Source: Rossellomorea vietnamensis
Lineage (GTDB): Bacteria > Bacillota > Bacilli > Bacillales > Bacillaceae_B
Reading direction: 5' to 3'
NCBI RefSeq assembly: GCF_008180615.1
Contig: NZ_VTEH01000001.1
Coordinates: forward strand, 81,735 to 145,734
Length of the DNA stretch: 64,000 nucleotides
Shown here: in pieces, positions 1 through 9,018 of the stretch
How the letters are laid out: each line of letters begins with the position of its first letter
Numbering within the stretch: position 1 is the stretch's first letter
Position numbers and translations under genes: made by a program
Notes under the pieces: model-generated
Told to the model about the DNA's origin: nothing
Database searches by the model: none
The model's input: only the letters and a program-made list of their open reading frames with translations

Positions 1-162
1 GGTTACAAACTGAGGTGTGGCGAATGGTTCGAGCTGAATCTTGGTTATGGAAAGGTGTTGTCATGCAGGCTTGAGCTCGGCAGAGATTGGTACATTATCA
101 CCGGCAGTCACGAAGTCCGTTTTTATTTGAAGCAAAATGAAACCTATGAGGTAGATTTATAG
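1..162 (+). CDS. Partial DUF5348-like small protein (C-terminal part)
   Basis: An open frame runs from the window edge to a TAG at 160-162. The visible 53 residues include GYKLRCGEWFELNLG and the core LELGRDWYIITGS, which resemble the DUF5348 family of short proteins. That family is common on conjugative elements, phages and plasmids of Firmicutes, and its biochemical function is unknown. The N-terminus lies outside the window. A GC-rich hairpin follows directly. The IS21-like repeats just downstream agree with this being the edge of a mobile or accessory region. The family call rests on motif recall, not a search. Confidence 0.7.
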   Translation, partial: GYKLRCGEWFELNLGYGKVLSCRLELGRDWYIITGSHEVRFYLKQNETYEVDL

Positions 163-169
163 ATGTTTT

Positions 170-195
170 GGGGAGGCCTCACAAGCCTCCCTTCT
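170..195 (+). terminator. Hairpin after the DUF5348-like gene
   Basis: GGGAGGC at 171-177 pairs with GCCTCCC at 185-191, with a 7-base loop. The downstream stretch is only moderately T-rich, so termination is plausible but not certain. Confidence 0.5.
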
Positions 196-217
196 GTATC
201 TTTAATAGGCAATAAAT

Positions 218-272
218 CCGTCAAGTTCAGGACAAAATGAGCCGTCAGTTTCAGGACATTATGGAGCGTCAT
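218..272. repeat. Two direct repeats resembling an IS21-family end
   Basis: CCGTCAAGTTCAGGACAAAA (from 218) and CCGTCAGTTTCAGGACATTA (from 243) are about 25-base imperfect direct repeats, followed by a third partial CGTCA. Multiple short terminal repeats of this kind are typical of IS21-family ends. No istA/istB-like ORF is present, so this would be a solo end or a decayed copy. The family assignment is tentative. Confidence 0.4.
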
Positions 273-494
273 TAACAGTAATAGTTTTACAAAGCCTAAA
301 CTTTTATATGCAAAAGACCCAATTATATAAAGACATTATAATGTAACTTTCTGTTTATGGGGAATATTTTGTTTTTTACTTGAAAACATGCTCTTACAAC
401 CTTCTAATTCAGAGTTAATCAGTTATGAGTTTTCAGGAAGGTTTCTGTGCAGAAACACAGCTTTTTCAATATGTGCTGGAATTCTGTTTTAAGA

Positions 495-640
495 TCCAGC
501 TTGGGTTCATCTTATTCTCCTTTTTCACATATTCATGCCCTCATATTGTCTGCTTGGATACATCTCCTTCTCCTTCTCCTTTTCCACTAGTTCATGTCCT
601 CATTAAGCCGGCCTGGATACATCTTCTTCATCGCTTTGCA
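495..640 (-). repeat. Tandem 53-59 bp repeats each carrying a mini-ORF
   Basis: On the minus strand three units each contain a purine-rich ribosome-site-like stretch, then an ATG, then a short frame: MYPGRLNEDMN (ATG at 622), MYPSRQYEGMNM (ATG at 563) and MNPSWILKQNSSTY (ATG at 510). The units are diverged direct repeats. They lie beyond the rlmN terminator. There is no evidence of expression; the 425-691 plus-strand frame over them looks spurious. Confidence 0.4.
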
Positions 641-654
641 CTTGTTCATATAAC

Positions 655-691
655 TAAAAAGAGCCAGCAGCTTAAGCTGTTGGCTCTTTAA
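655..691. terminator. Terminator downstream of rlmN
   Basis: AAGAGCCAGCAGCTTAAGCTGTTGGCTCTTT forms a near-perfect hairpin flanked by A and T runs, so it could work in both directions. On the minus strand it ends the rlmN transcript. Confidence 0.85.
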
Positions 692-706
692 AGTGTATAA
701 TCTCTG

Positions 707-1783
707 TCAAGAACGCACTCTGTCTTGATCTTTCTTAATCTGCTTACTTCGCAGCTGTCCGCATGCTGCATCGATATCTGTTCCGTGTTCAGTACGGACA
801 CCACAGTTAATTCCCTGATCCATTAGTGTACCATAGAATTCTACAATGGCTTCTTTGGTACTGCGCTGGTATTGGCCGTGTTCATCAACTGGATTATAAG
901 GAATTAAATTCACGTAAGAAAGATGTTTTTTGCTTTTCAGAAGCTTCGCAAGCTGGAGAGCTTCTTCTTTATGATCATTAACATCCTTCAACAGAATGTA
1001 CTCAAAAGTAATTCTTCTGTTTGTCTTCTCCAAATAATAATCAATAGCCGGCATCAGCTTTTCAAGCGGATAAGCTTTATTGATTTTCATGATTCTGGAC
1101 CTGAGTTCATTATTTGGCGCGTGCAAAGATACTGCCAAATTGACTTGGATATTTTCATCTGCCCAATCATAGATTCTATTAGCGAGACCGCTTGTTGACA
1201 CTGTGATATGTCTGGCTCCAATTGATAATCCTTTTTGATCATTCACTACACGAAGGAAGTCCATCAAATTATTATAATTATCAAAGGGTTCGCCGATTCC
1301 CATCACAACGATATGGCTGACCCTGTCATCGTTTCCTTTTGCGTCAAGGTGATGCTGGACATTCATGATCTGCTCGACGATTTCCCCGCTTGATAGATCC
1401 CGATTTTTTCTCAGCAGACCGCTCGCACAAAAAGAACAACCTATATTACAGCCGACTTGGGTTGTAACACAAACGGAGTATCCATAATTAAACTTCATTA
1501 AAACCGTCTCTATCAGGTTTCCATCTTCCAGCTTGAACAGGAACTTGATTGTGCCGTCTTTAGATTCCTGTTTGATTTCCTGCTGAAGCGTACCTAGGTG
1601 AAAATTCTCTTCCAGCAAGGCAGTCAGCTGCCCGCCGATATTTTTCATATCAGAGAAGCTTGTTACGCGCTTTTTATATAGCCAGTCCCAAATCTGAGAA
1701 GCACGGAATTTCTTTTCGCCCTTTTCAACAATCCAAGACGTCAATTGATCTATTGTTAATCCATATATAGAAACTTTTTCCAT
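707..1783 (-). CDS. rlmN: 23S rRNA/tRNA adenine-C2 methyltransferase RlmN
   Basis: This 358-residue radical-SAM enzyme matches RlmN in length and architecture. RlmN methylates C2 of A2503 in 23S rRNA and of A37 in some tRNAs. The radical-SAM cluster motif CNIGCSFC is at about residues 116-123, followed by the SAM-binding GIGEP stretch at about 163-167. Cys near residue 341 in the [11 protein letters not shown] region fits the methyl-carrying cysteine. The GAGGG site upstream supports this start. It is monocistronic, with a terminator downstream. Confidence 0.95.
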   Translation of the reverse strand: MEKVSIYGLTIDQLTSWIVEKGEKKFRASQIWDWLYKKRVTSFSDMKNIGGQLTALLEENFHLGTLQQEIKQESKDGTIKFLFKLEDGNLIETVLMKFNYGYSVCVTTQVGCNIGCSFCASGLLRKNRDLSSGEIVEQIMNVQHHLDAKGNDDRVSHIVVMGIGEPFDNYNNLMDFLRVVNDQKGLSIGARHITVSTSGLANRIYDWADENIQVNLAVSLHAPNNELRSRIMKINKAYPLEKLMPAIDYYLEKTNRRITFEYILLKDVNDHKEEALQLAKLLKSKKHLSYVNLIPYNPVDEHGQYQRSTKEAIVEFYGTLMDQGINCGVRTEHGTDIDAACGQLRSKQIKKDQDRVRS

Positions 1784-1961
1784 TGTAAACCCTCATTTCA
1801 AAATACTTGCCTTTTTCTACTTTTCTATACTACTTAAAGTATGCCAATGTCGCAACCCATTTATAATGAAAAGAGAAATATAATTGTCTATGAGTTAAGC
1901 AGTTCTACTCAGCAAGGCCTAAGAAGGACTGCTTCTTTTAAATAATGGAAAAGTGCCTCTC

Positions 1962-2546
1962 TTAGGATTGGCATTTCTCAATCTTCTGATTAAAATATTC
2001 TTCCACTGAGTTTTTCCAGCCAGTAGCTTCACCCAAATTTTCCATTCTCTCTTTGATTAACTGAACGGCTTTCTCCAAATCATCATTGTTTGTGTCAATC
2101 TCAATGTCGTACTCCTCTTGTTGCTGATGAACATAGGATAGTTGGCCGCACGCTTGTCCAAGCGGCCTGTCTCGCCTGGTCATTTCCCTTCTTTCCAGCT
2201 CAATTGCAGGACAATGCACCCCGACAAACAATACTGGATAATCCTTTAACGTTTGATAACAGTCTTCTTGTGTTTCTTCATTAAAAAGAATTTGATCTAC
2301 AACAAGGTTTATTCCATTATCGGAAAACATTGACATAGTTCTATGAAAAAAACACTCAGTCGGAACAGGGATCAACCTTTGGTTCTCACGGTCTTCCATC
2401 TTTTCGATAATACAGTCATAATCATCAATGGAAAGATGAAAATAATCGGGCAGTTTTTCTATTATCTTTTGTGCTAAAGTGCTTTTTCCAGAACTAGATA
2501 CTCCATTTAACAAAATTATTTTTCCTCTTGTCATGTCATACACCAT
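1962..2546 (-). CDS. Chloramphenicol phosphotransferase-like P-loop kinase
   Basis: The 194-residue protein has a Walker A motif NGVSSSGKST near residues 15-24 and a likely catalytic LSIDDYD near 39-45. The layout (GVSSSGKST, two Asp, later RRDRPLGQA) resembles CPT-like small-molecule kinases, which include chloramphenicol 3-O-phosphotransferase. The natural substrate is unknown; resistance should not be assumed. A second in-frame Met (position 2534) sits about 8 bases after GGAATGG and may be the true start. It appears monocistronic. Confidence 0.7.
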   Translation of the reverse strand: MVYDMTRGKIILLNGVSSSGKSTLAQKIIEKLPDYFHLSIDDYDCIIEKMEDRENQRLIPVPTECFFHRTMSMFSDNGINLVVDQILFNEETQEDCYQTLKDYPVLFVGVHCPAIELERREMTRRDRPLGQACGQLSYVHQQQEEYDIEIDTNNDDLEKAVQLIKERMENLGEATGWKNSVEEYFNQKIEKCQS

Positions 2547-3081
2547 TCCATTTCTGTCCTATTTACTGACAATTTCTGCCTTATTAGAGAAGCTTTTAAT
2601 TTCAGAAGCATTTAATATTTCTATAGATACAATCGAATATCCTTTTTTAACGGCTTTTTTACTAAAAGATTTAGCGTTAAAAGCAGTGGATTTCAGCTTC
2701 AAGCGGGCGCCGGTCTCGGGCTGTCAACCGGGTGGATTGTAAATGTCACTACTTTGATTCAGCCACAAATATAGTGAGAAGAGCGCTTTAAAGAGACTTC
2801 TTATTGCTTGGAATAGAAGTTATTCGAAAATCTGCGAAACTTTTTTAGCATGTCGTTCGTATAACATTACAAGGAATGCATTAGGCTATTATTTATTTTC
2901 ATTTTTTAGGCTTTTTTGTAAACTTTGATGCTATTTTATATAACCTTTGTAAGATAAATTCAGGACCTCCGCCTCTTCAAAACACAGTCCCCAGGCCGAG
3001 ATAATAATCTATTAATTCAGATAAAATAACTATATAATAGAAAATACATTCAACAATAATCTTATTGTAAGGAGGGGTATT
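2547..3081. other. Intergenic region with one solo repeat end
   Basis: No convincing gene is seen. GGCTTTTTTGTAAACTTTGA at 2909-2928 matches the end of the miniature inverted-repeat family described at 52.2 kb, so this may be a decayed copy. The rest is AT-rich and presumably carries the promoter for the small membrane gene at 3082. Confidence 0.4.
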
Positions 3082-3309
3082 ATGACAGGCACCATCGCTG
3101 TTGTCATGATTTTTTCCATCCCGATTATAGCCATCATTAGCGATCATTTTCAAAAAAGCTATAAGTACAAGCAGGCCTTATTAAAAGATGAACTTAAGTT
3201 AGAAAAACTGAAACAAGAGAACTTTGTCATGGAAACTGAAATGATGAAATTGGAATTGGAGCGAATGAAACTGGACCGCCCTCGGGAAGACAAGACTGAG
3301 GTTCTCTAA
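3082..3309 (+). CDS. Small membrane-anchored coiled-coil protein
   Basis: The 75-residue protein has one N-terminal hydrophobic helix (residues about 3-20), then a highly charged Lys/Glu-rich helix (about 28-68) that looks like a coiled coil. A very good ribosome site (AAGGAGGGG) sits 4-12 bases upstream, supporting a real gene. It vaguely resembles LapA/PspB-type envelope proteins in layout, but I do not recognise a family. A weak hairpin follows at 3317-3345. Confidence 0.7.
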   Translation: MTGTIAVVMIFSIPIIAIISDHFQKSYKYKQALLKDELKLEKLKQENFVMETEMMKLELERMKLDRPREDKTEVL

Positions 3310-3316
3310 TATCATT

Positions 3317-3345
3317 GGTCCTGGACCCTTAGGCGAACCAGGACC
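3317..3345 (+). terminator. Hairpin after the small coiled-coil gene
   Basis: GGTCCTGG pairs with CCAGGACC across a 13-base loop. A T run appears about 9 bases later, so this is a weak terminator candidate. Confidence 0.45.
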
Positions 3346-3604
3346 AAATGCCCTTTTTAGTAATCGTTCCTGTAATCCTTTCCGGAGCTTACAATTCCCC
3401 CTGGAGGAATTTCTTAATGAGGTTCTTTTCGTTAGGAACAGACTATAATTCCCCTTCCTCTAACCTGCATCCTGAACAGGTACAGTATTTCCCCTATTTT
3501 AATAAGGGCTTCCCTTTATATAAGGCATTTCATTTGAATGTACTTGGATTCTTATGTACTATTAACTAGGAATCTTATTACTTAAATACTAATGGGGTAA
3601 AGAC

Positions 3605-4420
3605 ATGGATCAATTAGCGTTATTATCTGAAAAATTAATTGAGAATAAATATAACATCGCTAGAGAAATTACAGATATAAAGCCTTATCAAGAGTTAGAT
3701 CTTGATGAATCTATCGTACAAGAACTGCTTGAAGGCCGGGCAAAGTTCATTCACCTTCTTTCTCAAGCACTGCAGCATGATAATCCAGATACATTGAAGG
3801 AAGACATTGCTCACTGGGCTGAATTCGCCGGACAGGCTGCTATCAAATCCAATGCACCGATGAAGAGCACTCTCAGCACTTCTAAATTGTATAGAAAATA
3901 TATCTGGAAGTATATCCGTGAAATAGCCTTGGAAAATGATTTATCTCTTGAAACCGTTTTCGATGCAGCATCCATTATAGATCCATTACTAGACGATGCC
4001 ATTTTGATATTCGGTTTGAGTTACGTTAAATATCATGAAAATATTTTGAAGAATACAAAGGAAGAATTCCTCCGTATTTCTTCTCCCGTTGTTAAAATCT
4101 TTGAAAGTGTTGCAATATTGCCTCTGATTGGTGATATTGATGGAGAAAGGGCACAGATCATTCTTGAAAAAACCTTAACTAAGGCTTCCCAATACCGGCT
4201 CTCACATTTAATCATTGACCTTTCAGGCGTCACGATGATGGATGATATGGTGGCTTCTGAAGTCGTAAAAATTGCAGAGGCCTTAAAATTACTCGGAATC
4301 AAGGTAATCATTACGGGAATTCTTCCTGATGTGGCCCAGAAAATCATCCAGCTGGGAATCCAGCTCCCTGACATCAACACACTCGGCTCTCTTGAAAAAG
4401 CCGTGAAAGAACTTCTTTAG
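3605..4420 (+). CDS. RsbR-like stressosome protein (RsbT co-antagonist)
   Basis: The 271-residue protein has an N-terminal alpha-helical domain of the RsbR type (about 1-140) and a C-terminal STAS domain (about 155-270) with DLSGVTMMDDMVA. This layout matches RsbR paralogues. They assemble with RsbS into stressosomes that sequester RsbT and thereby control sigma-B. The Thr in SGVTMMD aligns with the region phosphorylated by RsbT in the family. It stands alone, unlike rsbRA, which lies in the rsb operon, so it is probably an accessory sensor paralogue. A clear terminator follows. Confidence 0.85.
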   Translation: MDQLALLSEKLIENKYNIAREITDIKPYQELDLDESIVQELLEGRAKFIHLLSQALQHDNPDTLKEDIAHWAEFAGQAAIKSNAPMKSTLSTSKLYRKYIWKYIREIALENDLSLETVFDAASIIDPLLDDAILIFGLSYVKYHENILKNTKEEFLRISSPVVKIFESVAILPLIGDIDGERAQIILEKTLTKASQYRLSHLIIDLSGVTMMDDMVASEVVKIAEALKLLGIKVIITGILPDVAQKIIQLGIQLPDINTLGSLEKAVKELL

Positions 4421-4425
4421 ATCCT

Positions 4426-4451
4426 AAAGGGAAGCATTTGCTTCCCTTTTA
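4426..4451 (+). terminator. Terminator after the RsbR-like gene
   Basis: AAAGGGAAGCA pairs with TGCTTCCCTTT around a 2-base centre and is followed by TTTTA. Confidence 0.85.
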
Positions 4452-4494
4452 TCATAGAGTGAAATAAAATAGGGATTCTCACATTCATTGGATT

Positions 4495-6213
4495 TCATGT
4501 TTTCTTACTTTTTTTCTTACTCTCCAATTTATGATTTCCATTTATCCACTCTTCAGCGAACTCGATTATACCGGTTATTGCCTCTTTTTCAAAAGGGCTT
4601 ATCAGCCCTGCAGCCTGACAATGCTCCTTCAGTGTCCTGCTTCCACCAGCTTTACACATCTCAAGATAGTTTTCCCAAGCAGCCGCTGGTTCTTTTTGGG
4701 CCATTTTCATCAATTGCACTGCCACTGTATGGGCCAGGTCATAGTCTATAAAATAAAAAGGACTAAAAAATATGTGAGCGATGCTGTGAAAACTCCCGCC
4801 ATCCTCCAGATACTTATTTCCGTCATAATCTAATTCAGGCATGTAGCTCTTCTCTAGTTTTCTCCACTTTTCCCTTCTTTCTCTTATAGAAGCTTGCGGT
4901 TTTTCATACAGGAAATGTTCAAATTCATCCACGGCATTGGCTAGCGGCATATACATAAAGGCTTCAGCCATGTGGGAGTATTTATATTTCCAGGTGTCCT
5001 CTTTAAAAAATTGATCAAGCCACGGCCACGCAAAGCGTTCCATTGCAAAAGCAAAAATCTCTGCAGAATCTACTGGAATGATATATTCTGGACAGTTCAT
5101 ACTGCTGCTCATAAAAAATTGAAAGGCGTGCCCGGCTTCATGAGTGAAGACACGTACATCATTTGAAGTACCTGTAAGATTTGCAAAAATGAACGGCTTT
5201 CTTTCTTTTCCCAGGTAGGTTGCATATCCCCCGCCCTTCTTGCCTTTTCTGGGATAGAAATCATAATGACCCTCTTGGAAAAGAGCATTTGAAAATATTT
5301 TTGTTTCTTCAGATAGATCTCTTAACAAATTATGCATTCCTTCCCTGAACTGCTTCTCACTAACCTTTATTGAGGGCGGGCCCTCCTTAAACATTATTTT
5401 GTCATCGTAATACTTTAATCTTTCAACACCCAGACTGGACTTTTGCCTCTCTCTCAAAGAGAAAGCAAACCCAACTCCATATTTCCTGATTTGTTTTCTA
5501 TAATTCTCTAAATCAAAGGGTGTAAAATCCGTCCTGTTCATCCGTTCGTATCCGACTTCTACGAAGTTCTTTCTTCCTAACTTAAGAGAGATTTCATTTC
5601 TCACAGTGATTAACTTATCTAAAATGTCATCAAACTTACCTCCATTCTTTTCAAAAAATTCTGTTCTGGCTTCCCATGCCTGTTTTCTTATCATCCTGTC
5701 TGGACTAGCCATATACTTTCCCAGAGCGGATAATGGCAAGTGTTCTCCCTGAAATTCCACTTCAGCCGTACCAAGTAATGTTGAGTACTCTTCCATAAGC
5801 TTAACTTCAAGATCGATCTCTCTTTCAATCTCTTTCCGATAAGAGTTAACTTTCAATCCGGCAAGCCTGAAAATCTTTTTTCCCCAGTTCTCTTCAATTT
5901 TCTCTTTCTGCGGACAAAGAAGAAGAGCCTGATAATACCGGGTCACTAAATTTTGATAACCGGTATCCCTTGACATAAATTCCTGGCAGGCTGAAGATGT
6001 TTCTCTATCATTAAAATCCTGTACATGGCGGAGAGTGATAAGATTTTGAGTTCCCTCATATTCAAACCGCAATTCATTAATCTCCTCTAATATCCTCTTA
6101 AGGGTAAAGACATTGTCAGTTTCATTAAATTCATTCAGCTTCTCTTCAAACTGTTTTTGGAAAGCATCAAAATCGAATGGGCTTTCGGTTTCAACATAGT
6201 AATTGGTTTTCAT
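4495..6213 (-). CDS. M3-family oligoendopeptidase
   Basis: This 572-residue cytosolic zinc metallopeptidase cleaves short peptides. The active-site motif HEAGH is in FTHEAGHAFQFF at about residue 360, with the second-shell Glu expected in the following helix (SAEIFAFAMERFAWP). Length and motif fit M3 oligoendopeptidases (PepF/M3B-like). The start at the ATG at 6213 is preferred because AGAGGGTGT lies about 6 bases upstream; a GTG three codons earlier is in frame. It is convergent with the RsbR-like gene. Confidence 0.9.
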   Translation of the reverse strand: MKTNYYVETESPFDFDAFQKQFEEKLNEFNETDNVFTLKRILEEINELRFEYEGTQNLITLRHVQDFNDRETSSACQEFMSRDTGYQNLVTRYYQALLLCPQKEKIEENWGKKIFRLAGLKVNSYRKEIEREIDLEVKLMEEYSTLLGTAEVEFQGEHLPLSALGKYMASPDRMIRKQAWEARTEFFEKNGGKFDDILDKLITVRNEISLKLGRKNFVEVGYERMNRTDFTPFDLENYRKQIRKYGVGFAFSLRERQKSSLGVERLKYYDDKIMFKEGPPSIKVSEKQFREGMHNLLRDLSEETKIFSNALFQEGHYDFYPRKGKKGGGYATYLGKERKPFIFANLTGTSNDVRVFTHEAGHAFQFFMSSSMNCPEYIIPVDSAEIFAFAMERFAWPWLDQFFKEDTWKYKYSHMAEAFMYMPLANAVDEFEHFLYEKPQASIRERREKWRKLEKSYMPELDYDGNKYLEDGGSFHSIAHIFFSPFYFIDYDLAHTVAVQLMKMAQKEPAAAWENYLEMCKAGGSRTLKEHCQAAGLISPFEKEAITGIIEFAEEWINGNHKLESKKKSKKT

Positions 6214-6289
6214 AGTTAACACCCTCTTTACTTATTTACTTTAAATAGTAATTTAAATTACTACACAAAACAAGAAGTGTTTTCTGAAA

Positions 6290-6319
6290 ATAAAAAAAAA
6301 GCCCGAATCTAACGGGCCA
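6290..6319 (-). terminator. Terminator downstream of the GGDEF-EAL gene
   Basis: On the minus strand GCCCG-TTAGATT-CGGGC is followed by nine T. It lies between the GGDEF-EAL gene and the peptidase gene and should uncouple them. The rest of 6320-6528 shows no gene. Confidence 0.8.
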
Positions 6320-6528
6320 AAAGTACATTTATTTTTTTCGTTTGTCCAAGTCATTTATAATAAGTCTCTTTTGGTTAACTTCGCTTGAAATCCCGCATTA
6401 TAATGGGGAGCATAAAAGTTAAGCGAAGTTCTCTCCGCGCAGCGAGAAAAGACCTCTCTGTCTAAGACATTGGCAGATTACAAAAGCAAATTACTACTTT
6501 ATCCTGTTTCCATCTCTCTCGTGCATTT

Positions 6529-8544
6529 CTACGAAGTCAGTGCAGGATCAGATGTAAGTACAAGGCTGTTTCCTTCGAGGTATTTCAGCAAATCGCTGCT
6601 ATTGAGAGGTCTGCTATAATGATAACCTTGTGCGTAACGGCACTGCTCCCTTAGTAGAAAATGTTCCTGCTGGGGAAGCTCCACACCTTCTGCCACTACT
6701 TCTATCCCAAGATTTTCGGCGATGGACATGATGGCTTTTACAATCGCATCATCTTTTCCGCTCTCATTGACACTTTTAATGAATGAACGATCGATCTTGA
6801 TACTCTGGATTGAAAAGTCCTTTAAATAGCTGAGAGAGCTGTATCCTGTCCCCAAATCATCTATGGAAATTCCGATTCCGTTTTCTCTGAATTTTTCTAA
6901 AAGAGAAAGGGTATGTGCAGTATTGACCATTGCCATGGATTCCGTTATCTCGATCGTCACAAGTGAAGGGGATATTCCTGAATCCGTGATGATTTCCCAA
7001 AGCACTTCAAAGATATCTTTCTTCGAAAATTGTTTGAGTGACAGGTTGACAGAAATGGTATATTCCTGATTCAGCTGCCTATTCCAGTCATGGATCTGCC
7101 TGCAAGCCTCCCGGACCACCCATTCCCCTATGGAGACAATCATTCCCGTTTCCTCTGCTATATGTATGAATTCCCCTGGACTGACCATCCCTTTTTCTGG
7201 GTGGTTCCACCGAAGCAGCGCTTCAAAACCGACGACTTTTTTATCCTTCAGGCTGACAACCGGCTGATAGTAGACTTCAAATTCCTTATTAAGAAGAGCC
7301 TTGCTTAAATCAGCCTGTAAGGTAATGTCCTTGTTGAATTCTTCCTCTAACTGGCGGTTGAAAATGGTGTAGGAGTTACGTCCATCCCCTTTCGTCTTAT
7401 ACATGCTGATATCTGCCTTCACTAAGAGTTCTCCAGGAGTCTCCGCATTTTCAGGGTATGAAGCAACACCAATTGAAGTCGTCACTGTAATTTGACGGTC
7501 ATTGATAATGAGCGGATTGGATAAGTAATCCAAAATGCTTTCGCAAAATTCTTCTACTGTTAATTCGTTCATTTCCTCGTGGTAAAAAATAACGAACTCA
7601 TCCCCTCCCAAGCGTCCTGCACGATCAAGAGGGCCTAACTTACTTTTTATAAAGGAGGAAACTTTTATCAGCACTTCATCTCCGAAAAAATGGCCGTGTG
7701 TATCATTAATATGCTTAAAATAATCCAGGTCTAACAGTAATACATGAAATGGACTTCTTGACTCTCCCGTTTTTTTAGAGATGCTCTCCTGCATATAGCT
7801 GCGATTATACAGGCCTGTAAGAGAATCATGATAGGCCAAATAATTAAGCTTTGCCCTTTCATCCAGGTATTGCCTCTCTCCCTGCGCCACTGTTATGGCA
7901 AACAACAGGATCGCACTTACATATTCTACATTGAACAAGTCATAGTTTACCGTCAAGCTGAATGCCTCTATAACGGTAATAAAAGAACCAAATAAAGAAT
8001 GGCCGCATATTATTGAGATGATCACCAGAGATACGTTTTTAACTTTTGCAGGCGAATGCAGCTGATCGAATCTGACCTGCTGCAGCACCCTGGTAAGCAG
8101 AAATAAAGTTATAACGGTATGAAGTACCGCGAACAGAAGAGTGTTATTCAAGATATATGTATCAAAACCAGTAAATTCCAGGTAGAGACTGCATTGAATG
8201 GCTACCAGGAAAACCCCCGCAACGATACTGCTTATGAAATAACCTAAGGAATTTTTGTCCTGTTCTATATTTTTCAGGTTATAAAAAACAAGACTGAACG
8301 CCAGGATAGTAAATGAAAACAGGCTGATTAACAGGATGGACATGCCTGGCTTGCTTATATTTGCACCCAGACCATATTCAACTGCCAAAAGGAAGATGAC
8401 TCCCCATGTAATAACGGATGCTGAAAAAGAATATAGTACGACAGCCTTTGTCTCTTTAAAGAGGTGACTGTACTTTAATAAAAGATAGATTGAAATACTG
8501 ATAACCAGTATTGAAGATAGCAGCGTCAAACTCTCAATGCTCAC
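6529..8544 (-). CDS. Membrane-bound GGDEF-EAL cyclic-di-GMP protein
   Basis: The 671-residue protein has about seven N-terminal transmembrane helices (to about residue 220), a GGDEF domain (about 230-395) and an EAL domain (about 410-660). The diguanylate cyclase motif is intact (RLGGDEFVIF). The phosphodiesterase signatures are also intact: EALLRW, NLS, ITES, DDLGTGYSSL, KIDRSFI, AEGVE and QGYHYSRP. The RxxD inhibition site upstream of GGDEF appears lost. Either activity is therefore possible; membrane signals probably set the balance. The start is GTG with AGGGGG 8 bases upstream. Confidence 0.92.
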   Translation of the reverse strand: MSIESLTLLSSILVISISIYLLLKYSHLFKETKAVVLYSFSASVITWGVIFLLAVEYGLGANISKPGMSILLISLFSFTILAFSLVFYNLKNIEQDKNSLGYFISSIVAGVFLVAIQCSLYLEFTGFDTYILNNTLLFAVLHTVITLFLLTRVLQQVRFDQLHSPAKVKNVSLVIISIICGHSLFGSFITVIEAFSLTVNYDLFNVEYVSAILLFAITVAQGERQYLDERAKLNYLAYHDSLTGLYNRSYMQESISKKTGESRSPFHVLLLDLDYFKHINDTHGHFFGDEVLIKVSSFIKSKLGPLDRAGRLGGDEFVIFYHEEMNELTVEEFCESILDYLSNPLIINDRQITVTTSIGVASYPENAETPGELLVKADISMYKTKGDGRNSYTIFNRQLEEEFNKDITLQADLSKALLNKEFEVYYQPVVSLKDKKVVGFEALLRWNHPEKGMVSPGEFIHIAEETGMIVSIGEWVVREACRQIHDWNRQLNQEYTISVNLSLKQFSKKDIFEVLWEIITDSGISPSLVTIEITESMAMVNTAHTLSLLEKFRENGIGISIDDLGTGYSSLSYLKDFSIQSIKIDRSFIKSVNESGKDDAIVKAIMSIAENLGIEVVAEGVELPQQEHFLLREQCRYAQGYHYSRPLNSSDLLKYLEGNSLVLTSDPALTS

Positions 8545-9018
8545 TCAATAGCCCCCTCCCTAATTATGCTTTTGCCTATATGATGTGAAAATGGAAATGT
8601 GGATATATCTTCCTATCTATTATATTTAAGTAATGTTTCTTTCTGCAACTCTATTTTTATGATTAAGCCGCGGTATCCTTAGGCCGCTTCATGTACCCAT
8701 CCACTTCGAATAGGCATGGATAGTAACCAGATACTCTTTAACATAAACACCGTTTTCTTAAGGAATATAATGTTTACACCTAATTCGTACTGAGCATTAT
8801 CGCTTAGAATACTGGTTCCCATTCAACTAGATAAGAATTCTATTTTATTTTACCATATATTTCTTTCGGTTTTACTAAATTTGATAATAGTCCTGCTTGC
8901 TTTATTATTGCAGTAACTAAGTGTTCTTACTACTGAAATAGGTAGTTTTGAAGAAGCACTTACTAGTTTTTTCCTTAATAATTGTTAAGGACCGGCCAAG
9001 TTATGACCGGTCCTTGCA
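8545..9018. other. Intergenic region, no gene seen
   Basis: No supportable ORF. A hairpin of AAGGACCGG and CCGGTCCTT at 8987-9015 probably terminates the sigma/anti-sigma operon on the minus strand. The remainder is AT-rich and holds the promoter region of the GGDEF-EAL gene. Confidence 0.5.
8987..9015 (-). terminator. Terminator-like hairpin after the anti-sigma gene
   Basis: A 9-bp GC-rich stem (AAGGACCGG/CCGGTCCTT) lies just after the anti-sigma stop codon. The following bases on the minus strand are only weakly T-rich. Confidence 0.6.

Noticed and set aside
425..691. 88-residue plus-strand frame near 0.4-0.7 kb
   Set aside because: No ribosome site, runs through the rlmN terminator and over tandem repeats, and has low-complexity Ser/Pro content.
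1962..2546. Chloramphenicol resistance gene
   Set aside because: Only the P-loop kinase fold resembles the phosphotransferase; many chromosomal homologues have other roles.
2479..2742. 87-residue plus-strand frame
   Set aside because: Overlaps the start of the P-loop kinase gene, lacks a ribosome site and has no family resemblance.
3348..3569. 73-residue plus-strand frame
   Set aside because: Poor start context and composition unlike the real neighbours.
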